Shown here: one piece after another, positions 25,898 to 36,100 of the stretch | Layout of the letters: each line of letters begins with the position of its first letter | How positions within the stretch are numbered: the stretch's first letter is position 1 | NCBI GenBank assembly: GCA_032595675.1 | Contig: JAVQMD010000003.1 | Coordinates: 237,960 to 301,959, forward strand | Length of the DNA: 64,000 nt | Source of the DNA: Candidatus Electrothrix rattekaaiensis | Lineage (GTDB): Bacteria; Desulfobacterota; Desulfobulbia; Desulfobulbales; Desulfobulbaceae | Direction of reading: 5' to 3' | The notes under the pieces: model-generated | Database searches by the model: none | What the model was told of the DNA's origin: nothing | The model's input: the letters and a program-made list of their open reading frames with translations, nothing else | Program-made: the position numbers and the translations under genes

Positions 25898-27133
25898 ATG
25901 AAAAAAAAAACAGCTAAAAAAACAGCTGGAAAAGCAACTGAATTTATAGTGCTTTTTCTCCAGCGGGAGGCTGCGGGCGGCATCCTGCTGATGCTGGCTG
26001 CGACACTGGCGGTTATCTGCGCAAACGCACCGATTACTGATCAGGTGTACAAAGAGTTTTTTCATCTTCATCTTTTCGGCTGGATACCCGGCATCAAAGC
26101 GATCGGTCTTGATCTTTCATCTCATGAAATTATCAATGACGCGCTCATGGCCGTCTTCTTTTTCCTTGTCGGGCTTGAGTTGAAGCGTGAGATATTAGAA
26201 GGAGAACTTTCAGATCCCCGTAATATCATGCTCCCTGTGGTCGGAGCCATCGGCGGAATGGTACTGCCAGCGATTATTTATATTATCCTGAATATAGGGG
26301 ATGCACAGGCAATGCGCGGCTGGGCTGTTCCCACGGCCACTGATATCGCCTTTGCCCTAGGGGTCTTAACCCTGCTCGGCTCAAGGGTTCCAAATTCATT
26401 AAAAATATTCCTGACCTCGTTGGCTATTTTTGACGACCTAGGTGCTGTGCTCATCATCGCCTTTTTCTATACGAGCAAGATAGCCTTTCTCCCGCTTGCT
26501 GTAGTCCTGGGCTGTGTAATGATACTCGCGGCAATGAACAAAGTGAACGTTGTTAAGAAAACCCCGTATATCTTGGTCGGGATTGTCATGTGGTATGCCA
26601 CCTTACAATCCGGTGTCCATGCCACCATCGCCGGTGTGCTTCTCGCCATGTTTATCCCGCTGTTCAAGGATAACCCAAATGTTTCTCCGCTCAAAAAACT
26701 TGAGCGTACATTGCATCCGTGGATTGTCTACGCCATTCTACCCATCTTCGCCTTTGCCAACTCCGGCCTGCACCTGCAAGGTATCGGAATGGAACAGCTG
26801 CTGCATCCTGTCCCGGTAGGGATCGCCATGGGACTTTTTCTCGGTAAGCAGTTCGGCGTCTTCGGACTCTGCTTTCTGGCCGTGAAACTCAAAATTGCCC
26901 AACTTCCCGGCGATATCAACTTGAAAAACCTCTACGGAGTTTCCATACTCTGCGGTATCGGCTTCACAATGAGTCTTTTTGTCGGAGGTTTGGCCTTTCA
27001 TAAAGACGGCATGCAGGTGGCCTTTGATGAACGGCTGGGCATTATCCTCGGCTCCCTGATTTCAGGGGCGGTCGGCTATGCGGTTCTCCGCCTGACCATT
27101 CCGAGCATTCCGAGCCAAGCCCGGAACCAATAA
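25898..27133 (+). CDS. nhaA: Na+/H+ antiporter NhaA
   Basis: Inner-membrane exchanger of 411 residues that expels Na+ for protons. It has the family's key motifs: FFFLVGLELKRE, the PTATDIAFALGVL stretch and LAIFDDLGAVLIIA with the paired Asp residues used in ion binding, and the GIGFTMSLFVGGLAF end. Start ATG 25898 has AGGGAG upstream. A TTGACA hexamer at 25803-25808 may belong to its promoter, but the -10 is poor. It fits a marine or saline habitat. Confidence 0.95.
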   Translation: MKKKTAKKTAGKATEFIVLFLQREAAGGILLMLAATLAVICANAPITDQVYKEFFHLHLFGWIPGIKAIGLDLSSHEIINDALMAVFFFLVGLELKREILEGELSDPRNIMLPVVGAIGGMVLPAIIYIILNIGDAQAMRGWAVPTATDIAFALGVLTLLGSRVPNSLKIFLTSLAIFDDLGAVLIIAFFYTSKIAFLPLAVVLGCVMILAAMNKVNVVKKTPYILVGIVMWYATLQSGVHATIAGVLLAMFIPLFKDNPNVSPLKKLERTLHPWIVYAILPIFAFANSGLHLQGIGMEQLLHPVPVGIAMGLFLGKQFGVFGLCFLAVKLKIAQLPGDINLKNLYGVSILCGIGFTMSLFVGGLAFHKDGMQVAFDERLGIILGSLISGAVGYAVLRLTIPSIPSQARNQ

Positions 27134-27170
27134 GGGCTTCAACAAAATATGCAGATTTGCCGAAGGCAAG

Positions 27171-27198
27171 GTAGGGGGCACGGCGTGCCGTGCCCTCC
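27171..27198. repeat. GTAGGGGGC palindrome between convergent genes
   Basis: The arms GGGCACGGC and GCCGTGCCC form a perfect 9-bp stem with a 2-base gap, next to a GTAGG edge. It sits between the ends of nhaA and the histidine kinase and may act as a bidirectional transcript end. It is one of the GTAGGGGC palindrome family in this window. Confidence 0.65.
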
Positions 27199-30100
27199 TT
27201 AAATCCACCCCTGATCAAGTACCTGTCGAACCGCGCAGGCCAACTCCCTCTTTGTCAACGGCTTCATCATCAAGGCACGGGCCCCGAGTTCCCGTGCCTT
27301 ATCTTCATCTATCAGCTCACTAAAGCCGGTGCAGATAATCACAGGAAGATCCGGGCGAAGAGTAAGAAGCTTGCGGGTCAGTTCATCGCCAGTCATTCTG
27401 GGCATGGTCATATCAGTTAAAACAAGATCAACCATATCGGTTTGTTGTTGAAAGGCAGCAAGGGCCTCACTGCTCTCTATATAAGCAATGACCTGATAGC
27501 CTAGCGTCTCCAAAATCTTTTGGTTCATGCGGACCAGCTCCTGATCATCGTCAACAACAAGAATCCGTTCTGTCCCCCTGGGTAGCAGTGTTTCATCCTC
27601 AGCCTGCACACGTTCCTCCCCTCCTTCCTGGATAACAGGCAGATAAACATGAAATGCCGTCCCCTGTCCCTGCTCGCTGTACACTGTAATATCTCCGCCA
27701 AAATCGAAAACTATACTTTGGACAACAGCAAGCCCCAGCCCAGTTCCTTCTCCCTGCGCCTTGGTCGTAAAATAAGGCTCAAAGATCTTTTCCATAAGCT
27801 CTTCTGGAATTCCAGCACCGGTATCCTGCACAGTAAGTTGCAGATAGGAACCCGGTTGCAAGCGCATCTTATTATCTACATCCTCCTGAACGAAAACAAT
27901 CTGTTTCAAAGAAACCTCAAGCACGCCGCCGGTCTCCCGTAGAGCATAATAGGCGTTGGTACACAGGTTCATAACAACCTGATGAATGCGGGTCGGGTCT
28001 GCCAGCACAGCCTCGCAATCAGGCTCAAGGCTCTGTCGGATCTCAATATTGCTCGGGATAGAGCAGCGCAGAAGCTTTAATGCCTCTTTAATCAAGAGCT
28101 GAATTCTCAGCGGCTGCACCTCCTGACCTGTTCTCCGGCTGATAGTCAAAATTTGGCGGACGAGTTCCCTGGCCCGATGACTAGCCCGCAGCACCTCTTT
28201 CAACCAGAGGCTGACCCGATCATCATCAGGCAAAACATCCAAGGCTAACTCTGTGTAGCCGAATATCGGACCGAGAATATTATTGAAGTCATGGGCTATT
28301 CCTCCTGCAAGGGTACCGACAGCTTCCATTTTATGGGAATGACGAAGCTGAATCTCCAATTTTTTCTTCTCACGCTCCTCTCTTTTACGATCCGTGATAT
28401 TACGCATAATCGCCCGGACAGAAACAACCCGCCCCCGGTCAAGCTGCGGAACTGCGCTTACTTCAATATCAATCTGTTGCCCGTCTTTGCTGAGCAAGGC
28501 TGTCTCATAATTTTTTATGCTTTTTCCGCTGGTAAATATCTGCTCCAAGACTTGAGCTGTTCGCCCCTTATAGGTTGGGTGAACGAGATCAAGCAGAGGC
28601 ATTCCGATAACCTCCTTTTTGCTGTACCCCAATGTTGCGAGTTCCACCGGGTTAGCACTAGTGATCCTTTTTTCCTCATCCATAATGTGGATCATATCCA
28701 GTGCATCGTCAAAAAGGCTTCGGCATGCAAGCTCACTCCTGCTCAAGGCATCTTCCATCTCCTTTCGTTGAATAGACAGGGCAAAAAGAGCGGCTAAGCG
28801 CTCAACAGCCAGCAGATCATAGCGGGTGAAGCTTTCCGGTTTATCTGCAAGGGCGATTTGTCCGACCGCTATCCTGTCGATCAATGCCGGAACATTTAAA
28901 GAATTTCTCCTGGGCTCAAGTCCCGGAGGAAGTGCTGATTCCTGATCATAAGGTGAAATATAATCCGTGTAAAAGCCCTGTCGCGTATTCAGAGCCTGTC
29001 CCCATAATCCTGGATATTTACCTTTTTCCTTGGCAGGCAATAGGCGAGTGCTTTGATCTTTCGTTCCTTTTCCCCCTTCCTGTGCTTTCTGTGTAAAAAA
29101 TCCTTTCCCGGGATAAGCAGTCACTGTTCCGCTTATCAGATCAACAGTGCTCACAAAACCACGCCGACATCCGGTCAACCTCTGCGCCGTATCAAACACC
29201 AGTTCAGTAATCTCCTGCATGGAAAAGGCCCGAGAAATTAACGCATCAGAGACCTTAGCCAATTCCTTATTCACTGACAGCTCCCATAACAACTCTTTTT
29301 CCGCTTTGATACGCTCTATGATTTCTTTTTCGAGCTGCTCTGTACTGTACATGAGTGCTGCTGTCCTCTCGCGCACCTTGTCTTCCAGACACCCTTCATG
29401 CTCCTTTACTTTACCGAACAGAGTATTATAGGGTTTGATCAAACTTTCTTCAAAAACTGCCTTGGCAAGACAGTATAAGGAAAAAATTTTGCTCATGATT
29501 CCGGCAGTCATGTCAAGGGGAATACTGGACGATTCAGAGGGAAGGATGGCTGTTAACTCGGCCAGGAGTGCTAGCACCGCAGCACCTCGCAAAAAAGGCC
29601 GTGCCCTGCAGAGCTTCGCTGTCAACGCACTTTGTCCTACGGAAAAAAAGAACAGCAAAAGCAGGAAGAAAAAACAGATCAGGTATTCACTGTTCTTTGC
29701 AAAGGCGGTCAGCCCTTCTCCCTTGACATAACAGACTGGAAAGCTCTGCGAAAAAACGCTCTGAAACAGCAGGGCGACAAGCAGTAAATACACCGAGATC
29801 AGCAGGTATTCATTGATCTTTTTATGAAGAAAAAAAAAGGCGAGTAATAAAGAGATGCTTTCCATATAACGAGCGGCGATCCAGAGCTGAACAGAAGAAT
29901 TCCTGCTGATCTCTGCAAGGATCTCTTCGCCTTCCTTATAGGTCAGGGTATGAACAAAATCAATTGAGCCGATAAAAAGATAGGCGATACCGAGAAAGAG
30001 GAAATAATGATTTTCCTGAAAACGGCGTGTATTCCAGGTGAAAAGAAAGATACTGCTGACCAGAATGATACTGAACAGTTCCGCCAGCGCATGAAAAAGG

Positions 30101-30204
30101 AGGTGGCTGTACACATCCGCCACGTACAATCCAAAAATAACAGCAATCGGAACAAGGCAGGCCGGAGAGAAATGGTTCCTCACGCTTTCTGTGTCGGCTT
30201 TCAT
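27199..30204 (-). CDS. Hybrid sensor histidine kinase (MASE3-GAF-PAS-HK-REC)
   Basis: A 1001-residue signalling protein. The first ~250 residues form seven or so membrane helices of the MASE3 type (FIGSIDFVHTLTYK). A coiled linker leads to a GAF-like domain (about 325-480), a PAS domain (SLFDDALDMIHIMDEEKRI, about 495-610) and the kinase core. The phospho-accepting His is in LAGGIAHDFNNILG, followed by ATP-binding motifs (NLCTNAYYAL, DTGAGIPEEL, GEGTGLGLAVV). The C-terminal receiver has the DDD acid triad, Asp in LVLTDMTMP and Lys in MMKPLTKRE. No separate response regulator is adjacent. Its stimulus is unknown. Confidence 0.93.
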   Translation of the reverse strand: MKADTESVRNHFSPACLVPIAVIFGLYVADVYSHLLFHALAELFSIILVSSIFLFTWNTRRFQENHYFLFLGIAYLFIGSIDFVHTLTYKEGEEILAEISRNSSVQLWIAARYMESISLLLAFFFLHKKINEYLLISVYLLLVALLFQSVFSQSFPVCYVKGEGLTAFAKNSEYLICFFFLLLLFFFSVGQSALTAKLCRARPFLRGAAVLALLAELTAILPSESSSIPLDMTAGIMSKIFSLYCLAKAVFEESLIKPYNTLFGKVKEHEGCLEDKVRERTAALMYSTEQLEKEIIERIKAEKELLWELSVNKELAKVSDALISRAFSMQEITELVFDTAQRLTGCRRGFVSTVDLISGTVTAYPGKGFFTQKAQEGGKGTKDQSTRLLPAKEKGKYPGLWGQALNTRQGFYTDYISPYDQESALPPGLEPRRNSLNVPALIDRIAVGQIALADKPESFTRYDLLAVERLAALFALSIQRKEMEDALSRSELACRSLFDDALDMIHIMDEEKRITSANPVELATLGYSKKEVIGMPLLDLVHPTYKGRTAQVLEQIFTSGKSIKNYETALLSKDGQQIDIEVSAVPQLDRGRVVSVRAIMRNITDRKREEREKKKLEIQLRHSHKMEAVGTLAGGIAHDFNNILGPIFGYTELALDVLPDDDRVSLWLKEVLRASHRARELVRQILTISRRTGQEVQPLRIQLLIKEALKLLRCSIPSNIEIRQSLEPDCEAVLADPTRIHQVVMNLCTNAYYALRETGGVLEVSLKQIVFVQEDVDNKMRLQPGSYLQLTVQDTGAGIPEELMEKIFEPYFTTKAQGEGTGLGLAVVQSIVFDFGGDITVYSEQGQGTAFHVYLPVIQEGGEERVQAEDETLLPRGTERILVVDDDQELVRMNQKILETLGYQVIAYIESSEALAAFQQQTDMVDLVLTDMTMPRMTGDELTRKLLTLRPDLPVIICTGFSELIDEDKARELGARALMMKPLTKRELACAVRQVLDQGWI

Positions 30205-30326
30205 TCGCTCGTCGGCAGGAGGGATGGGTGATTTTATCTTTCGCGAAGTTTATCTATAACCTCTTCAATCAACAAAGTAAACATTTAATGACTGACTATA
30301 AATTTTCCATTTAGATATCCTGTTGT

Positions 30327-31364
30327 TCATGAAAAACGAGAGGTCAACGGGGGGATCTGCTCTCCTTTTTTCACCGAGCAATTCCTCAAAACACTGTTCG
30401 CACCGATTACAGCCTTATCGCCGACCTGGCAGTTATGCAGGACTGCTCCTGAAGCAAGCTGTACCTTGTTGCCGATCTGTGAAGCACCGGTGATCTGCAC
30501 GCCAGCCTGCACAACGCAATCCTGATTAATCTGGCAATCCGGGGAAATAAGGATGGTTTCGGGACAATACATAGTCACCCCAGTGAGCATAACCTCCCGA
30601 TTATGACGCATTTGCAGCTCATGATGGGCCTGCGCCAACTCAACCCTGGAATTCACGCCGAGCACATCAATAGCTGGTGTATGGACAAATTTCTCCACCC
30701 GGTGGCCCTGCTGACGTGCAATAGAGACTATATCGGTCAGATAGACCTCGCCCTGACTGTTATCCGTGCCTACTTGTTGCAAGGCGGAAAAGAGGAAATT
30801 CGCATCAACGAGATAAATCCCCGCATTAATCTCCTGGATGGCCCGTTGCTCTTCATTCGCATCTTTCTGCTCAATAATCTCGACAACGCCCCCATCTGCA
30901 TCCGTAAGAATTCTACCATAGCCGAAAGGATCATCCAAGACCGTGGTCATCAGGGAGAGCACAGCCTTGCTCTCCTTATGCCGATCAATCATAGCCTGCA
31001 AGGTCTCGGAGTGGATCAGCGGGGTATCACCGCAGAGAATCATCACCAGATCGGCAGCTTCGCAAGCAGATTCCGCACAGAGCACGGCATGGCCGGTTCC
31101 CAACTGCTCCTCCTGCACCACCGGCGTGAATTGATACGGAGTTGGTGCCTCGTGCAATGAGGCTAGGACTCGTTCCCGCTGATGGCCGACAATCACCGCA
31201 AGATGCCCGATATCGGTCGCGGCCACGCTGTCCAGGACATGATGAAGCATGGGCTTGAAAAAAAGCTCGTGCAGCACCTTGGCTCGGTCGGATTTCATGC
31301 GGGTGCCTTTACCGGCTGCAAGGATGACAGCGGAGATAGTCGGGGTATTCTTTGGGGTACTCAT
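30327..31364 (-). CDS. GlmU-like UDP-sugar pyrophosphorylase (short form)
   Basis: Nucleotidyltransferase of 345 residues. The N-terminal domain has the GlmU hallmark LAAGKGTRMKSDRAKVLH (residues 15-32), EEQLGTGHAV and LCGDTPLI, with GYGRIL and NAGIY further on, so it should make UDP-GlcNAc from UTP and GlcNAc-1-P. After about residue 245 comes only a short left-handed beta-helix with a few hexapeptide repeats. The acetyltransferase half present in full-length GlmU (about 455 residues) is missing. A full GlmU may exist elsewhere, or the acetylation step is carried by another enzyme. ATG 31364 has CAGGAG upstream. Confidence 0.82.
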   Translation of the reverse strand: MSTPKNTPTISAVILAAGKGTRMKSDRAKVLHELFFKPMLHHVLDSVAATDIGHLAVIVGHQRERVLASLHEAPTPYQFTPVVQEEQLGTGHAVLCAESACEAADLVMILCGDTPLIHSETLQAMIDRHKESKAVLSLMTTVLDDPFGYGRILTDADGGVVEIIEQKDANEEQRAIQEINAGIYLVDANFLFSALQQVGTDNSQGEVYLTDIVSIARQQGHRVEKFVHTPAIDVLGVNSRVELAQAHHELQMRHNREVMLTGVTMYCPETILISPDCQINQDCVVQAGVQITGASQIGNKVQLASGAVLHNCQVGDKAVIGANSVLRNCSVKKGEQIPPLTSRFS

Positions 31365-31404
31365 ACAACGGGGCTCCTGGAAAATATGGCTTAAAAATCA
31401 ACTT

Positions 31405-31500
31405 CCCACCGTTAAAACAGTGGGCTATGCTTGGTCCGTCCCTACGGGACGAGGTGTCCCGTAGGGACATACACCAATAGACCGGTGATTTATCGCCGGG
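31405..31500. repeat. Nested-hairpin dispersed repeat, copy 1 (96 bp)
   Basis: Outer arms are CCCACCGTTAAAACAGTGGG at one end and a GTGATTTATCGCCGGG-type end at the other. In the middle is a perfect 13-bp hairpin, GTCCCTACGGGAC/GTCCCGTAGGGAC (31438-31468). The same layout, GTTAAAAC-GGGCTAT-CCCT-hairpin-CAATAG-GGG, occurs at 55280-55380. It lies upstream of the GlmU-like gene. Confidence 0.75.
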
Positions 31501-31563
31501 AAAGGAAAATATGTTACGTACAAATTTGGCAATGAAACGTAGTATAACAGGATTCACAGAGTT

Positions 31564-31590
31564 GGGGCAATTCATGAATTGCCCCTTTTT
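31564..31590 (+). repeat. 22-bp perfect palindrome with T run
   Basis: GGGGCAATTCA and its complement meet without a loop, followed by TTTTT. Its core is the same as the palindrome inside the DUF3999 gene (4938-4965). Confidence 0.7.
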
Positions 31591-31618
31591 CTGTCAGCCA
31601 AAAGCGGACGAATACACA

Positions 31619-31642
31619 GGGCACGGCACGCCGTTCCCCTAC
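31619..31642. repeat. GTAGGGG-edge palindrome
   Basis: Inverted repeat with GGC/GCC core and a CCCCTAC edge; related to the elements at 27171 and 31921. Confidence 0.5.
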
Positions 31643-31694
31643 GCGCAGAAGAAGAATTCAGAAAACAGCATTTCAGAATGCAGAATCTCAGCAA

Positions 31695-31886
31695 TCAGCA
31701 GGCTACCGGGGAGAACACCACTCGAAACCCTCTGACGTAGTTCCGATAAGCTGGGAAGTACCTATTACGGGCCGAGCAACGGGCGTTGCGAGGAGTATTG
31801 TTCCAGGAACTACCACGGTGCAGTTCCGCCCCTCTGCCAATCTGACGTATTCGCTTGAGAATTTCAATGTTTTTAGGAGGTTTCAT
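31695..31886 (-). pseudogene. C-terminal fragment of a formylglycine-generating-enzyme-like (DGR-target-like) protein
   Basis: A 63-codon frame whose last 40 codons match the C-terminus of FGE/SUMF1-fold proteins: HRGSSWNNTPRNARC, SARNRYFPAYRNYVRGF, RVVFSP. The rest of the enzyme (about 200 residues) is absent, so this is a remnant or an isolated variable region. Compared with the usual family end RNRNNPDNRNNNVGFRVV, changes fall at Asn codons (Asn to Tyr, Phe, Val), the pattern produced by adenine-targeted retroelement mutagenesis. No reverse transcriptase gene is in this window. Confidence 0.6.
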
Positions 31887-31920
31887 AATATTGTTTCGAG
31901 GTAAGATTGGGCAGGATGCC

Positions 31921-31950
31921 GTAGGGGCAGACCTGTGTGTCTGCCCGATA
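31921..31950. repeat. GTAGGGGCAGAC palindrome
   Basis: GGGCAGAC (31925-31932) and GTCTGCCC (31939-31946) form a hairpin with a GTAGGGGC edge; same dispersed family as 4938, 27171 and 31564. Confidence 0.6.
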
Positions 31951-32049
31951 TACAATAAAAAGACAGGCACAGGGGCCTGCTCTCTACAGGTCTGTACTGA
32001 AAAAGAGAGGTCTATTTTTTTTGGGAACCCCTGACACCTCGGGTACATT

Positions 32050-33045
32050 TCACCCCGGCCCCTCCAACCCGGCCCTGAACTCCTCAAGACTGCCGCACAG
32101 AACAGCAGAACGATGCAGTCGCTTGAGCGTTTCATGGTTTGTGATACCTTCCACCAATTCGTTCAGGTCGAGAGTGAGCGGGCCGAAGCGGATTGAAAGC
32201 ACCTCAAGCAACATAAGCCTAGCCTCCTGCAAGCCCTGCTCAAGTCCCTGCCGTAAACCCTGCTCAAGTCCCTGCTCAAGTCCGCGTTTCATGCCAATCC
32301 GTTCCACACTGGTGATGTATTCCATGTTCTTTTCCTCCTCGATTTTATGCAGTTCTTCCGTAAAGCTCCTTTCCAGATCCGGCGGCAGCATGAGCAGCCA
32401 GTCGATGAAGCGGAACAGTTTCAGCACATCCTCCCGTTCAAAGCCGCGTTCGTAAAGGAGCCGCATCAGCCGGAGTTTCCACCGCTTGCGTTCTTGCCCT
32501 TCCCTAAGATGCAGCTCCTGAGCCTTGAGATGGGCCATGACCACCACAGCAAAGGGATTCTCCGAACGCTCCAGACCCACCCAATCCTCTTTGTAAGCAA
32601 GCACCTTGACCGTCGGAAAGCAAAACTCTATCCTGCAATCGAAGTGGTTGCGAACATACGGGCCGGGACAGAACCCCGGATCAGGATCACTCAACACTCC
32701 CAGACTGACCGTGTCTTTGTTGTAGCGGTCAAGAATGCGGTAATGATAGACAAACATCCGTTCCGGGAAGTCCGCGTCAGGCTGGCCTTGTACCTCCACA
32801 TGGATAAGTAACCAAGTCTCTCCGCCACTGTTCATAAAAACCCGCACCAGCTTGTCCACATGCCGCCGTCCAGTGGCCGCATCGCGGGTGATTTTCTGGA
32901 ATTCCTTGTCCAAAAAGGTGTATCCGCGTGACCAGTCCACGGCAGCGTGAATATTTCGAAAGAAGAAATTCATAAATTCAGGAAAGTAAACATCAAGAGC
33001 CTCTTTCCACGGACTGTCGAAGTCCTGACGTTGATCCTTCTGCAT
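32050..33045 (-). CDS. Rpn-family PD-(D/E)XK protein (recombination-promoting nuclease type)
   Basis: A 331-residue protein of the Rpn / putative transposase group. The nuclease core is at residues 10-150 (FMNFFFRNIHAAVDWSRGYTFLDKE, LLIHVEVQGQPDADFPERMFVYHYRI). The HVEVQ stretch is the catalytic E-x-Q/K element and RMFVYHYRI the usual helix. The C-terminal part has EQGL repeats (a 12-base DNA repeat) and a DUF4351-like helical end (LLEVLSIRFGPL). Members promote RecA-independent recombination and can mobilise; the in-cell role of each copy is unclear. A second, different Rpn gene lies at 36718. Confidence 0.85.
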   Translation of the reverse strand: MQKDQRQDFDSPWKEALDVYFPEFMNFFFRNIHAAVDWSRGYTFLDKEFQKITRDAATGRRHVDKLVRVFMNSGGETWLLIHVEVQGQPDADFPERMFVYHYRILDRYNKDTVSLGVLSDPDPGFCPGPYVRNHFDCRIEFCFPTVKVLAYKEDWVGLERSENPFAVVVMAHLKAQELHLREGQERKRWKLRLMRLLYERGFEREDVLKLFRFIDWLLMLPPDLERSFTEELHKIEEEKNMEYITSVERIGMKRGLEQGLEQGLRQGLEQGLQEARLMLLEVLSIRFGPLTLDLNELVEGITNHETLKRLHRSAVLCGSLEEFRAGLEGPG

Positions 33046-33153
33046 GAAAGTCTGTTTTCTGAAGATTGATATCTTAATTAATGCGAATAAATATACCTGA
33101 ACTGTCGGTATTCGGCAAAGGATTCATGCCTTGTGGAGCGGGCAGCACCTTCC

Positions 33154-36100
33154 TCACTCATACTTCCGCATAAACGCAACCACAGGCCGAAACAACTCAG
33201 CCAACTCCACAAATCGCTGATCCAACGGGTCCTGGGCCCGCAAAGCAATCTCATAGGCAGGGTCATCGCTCTCCCCTCTATAAAAACCCGAATACCAGGA
33301 GTTGCGTGCCGCATTCCAGGCTGCTGCCTCTGATCGGGCCTTGGCCCAGGCATAGCTGGTTTTCGGATAAAAATGAAGCGGTTCTTCTCCTCCCTGCTGA
33401 AAAAAACGGATCAGCGCAGCAAGTTCCTCCTCCGGTTTCTCCACCTCCTGAAAACAGACTGTTGTGTCCAAGGCCGCATGCACGGAAAGCGGTTGCACAG
33501 CAGCCGGAGACTGAATAAGGAGAACAAGATGATGAATCCATAATTTAAGAACATCGCCAGCCTTGAGGCTCGCCGGGCGAAAGGTGACTCTGCCGTTGCG
33601 ATACAGAGAAGACAGCTGACCGGTCAACAGAATATCATCAACCCTCAGACTGACCTCCTCTGGATCTGCTCGCTCCTGGGTCAGAGGCTCCAAGGCCTCA
33701 ACAAGGACAGCGGTGTTCCGCTCCATATTCCGGTAGAGGATATGACCAAAGCGCCCGCCGGGCAGGTGACCCGCAGCCTGCATCCGATACAACGGAGAGG
33801 CTGGCTGAATTTCCTCTCCCTCTTTCCCTCCTGCTCCCTTTCTTCCTTCAGCGCGTTGCGTGCTTATAATCTCCTGGCTCAGCAGATATTTCTGGAGATG
33901 ATCAAGAAAAAAGGCTTCTGCTTCCGGGAGCACCTCCTCTTCATAGCGACTGCGTAGCCCCATGCGCTGTTCAAGAAAAAAACGAACCGGATGATTCCAA
34001 AAACGGACCAAGCGACTAAGATCCACCTGTCGGCAAGGCTCAGGTTGCGGCAAGGGGCCTTGAAGAAAGGCACAAGAGCAAGCCGAAGAAGAAAGCGGTT
34101 TAGGCAACCATTCCGAGGCATAGCTTGCTGTCTTAGGGTTCCCGGAAAAACAATGCCTACTAAAGGGCTGCAAGGGATATTCCACAGTCAGCAGGTCCGC
34201 AGCCGATTGTTCGGCTTTGCCTTCGCTGCCGACCGACCAGCCCCGATTAATATAATCCCGCAACTCCGCCACCACCACTGAGGGCGGCAGGGACGAGTTA
34301 TCCTGCTGGTCACGTCCGACCCAGGAAATCGCAAGATGGGCTCGGGCCGAGAGCAGGGCCTCCAGAAAGAGATAACGATCATCATCGCGGCGACTCCGAT
34401 CCCCGAGGCGAGGACCCTGGGACATCAGGTCAAAGGCCGGTGTCCGTTGGGTGCGGGGATAATCCAGATCATTCATGCCCAACAACCAGATCACCCGAAA
34501 AGGCACGGAACGCATGGGCACCATATTACAAAAGGTCACTCGGCCAGCAAGGAAGGACTGCGTACCTGCCGGTTCAGAGAGTCTCGTTGCAAACCAATGC
34601 CGGATGATCGGCAAGCTGAGTTCCTGCACAAATCCAGCCAACCGGCAATGCTCGACAAAATCGGCAATGGTCCGCCGCAAGATGAGCAACCCGTCCTGGT
34701 TTCCCTCTGCTCCGTCTTTGGCGAGAAATTCATCAAGCAGGCCGAGAAGAAGTTTCGACCATTGTTCAGGAAGATGCCTTGCCTTCATCCTCCGCCGCAG
34801 TGCCTGCAAAGCACGAATAAAATCGGTCAGGCCGCCGAGCCATGACCCCATACTGCTGACCGTGCCAGAACAGGGCATAATCCCCTGCCAGGGTTCATCC
34901 AGCGGGCCGGTCAGATAGCCCAACAAGAGTCGATCCATCCCGAAATCCCAGGTATGCTGCTGTGCATCAGCAAGGCCCTGTTCGCAACGCTGTTGCTGAT
35001 CCAGCCCCCAGCGAACACCGGCCTCTAAAATAGCGGAGCGCATGAGCACCACATCCTCAGCTGCAAGGCCGAAACGCCGGAGGATAGCCTGATTCTCCAG
35101 CAATGCCATGACATCCGGGGCCGTAAAACGGCTTTCCTGCAATTCCAGCAGATTGAGAAAGCCCTCAATGATCGGTTGTTCCTGACGACTGGCCTGATCA
35201 GCAATGGACCAGGGAAGAGAACGGGCAGGCGGGGCCGAACCGAAGACTCCGGCCACTGCTGGGGCATAGGCGGTAATATCCGGGGCCATGACCAGGATAT
35301 CAGCCGGTTTCAAACTCGGGTCACCGGCAAAAAGATCCAGCAAACGATCATGCAGCACCTGGATTTCCCGCATGGGGCTATGGCAGCAATGAAAGCGGAT
35401 TGAGGCGTCATCCGGGAGCAAGGCCCCTTTGCTCTGATCGAACCTCTGGTCCAACCCCTGATCCAACCCGCCGCCCTGCCCTCCCCGATCATGGAGATTG
35501 AGGATATCGCTCTGAATCTGCTGAAGCAGAGAATCCCCTTCCGGTTCCTGATAAAGTTGCATTTCTTGCGGCGCATTCCCCATGAGCAGCGAGAAAAATT
35601 CCTGCCCCACCGTACCCATCGAGGCCAGGAGCGGATTCCCGGCTGTGAAATAAGCACTGAGATCATCAACACCTTGGTCCCGCCAGCTCTGCCGCTTCAA
35701 GGCCAGCAGCCGTTCCGACAGGATATCATCCCAGGCCTGTTGGCAGGGACTGAGATGAAAAATGCGGATATCAACAAATTCGCTGATCCGCTCAATCACC
35801 TCAAGATAGGCCGGGGCCAGGGAATTGATACCGAAGACCGAGACCCGCTCCGGCAGGCCATCTGTGCGCAGTTCCCCGAGTTCGGCGGCTTGGAGGAATC
35901 GTTGCAGCAAGGCCGCCCGATGCATTCTGTTCTCCGCAGTCAAACGCCGCCAAAGCCGGGCCTGCCAATGCCCTTCCCCACCCTGCTCCCAACGGAGAAG
36001 CATCGCAGGCCGGTAAACCTGATACTGATCAAAGAGATCGCTGATCTTTTCCGCCAGCTGAAAACGCTTTCTGCCGTCAGTATCCTCGGCAAGATAGACA

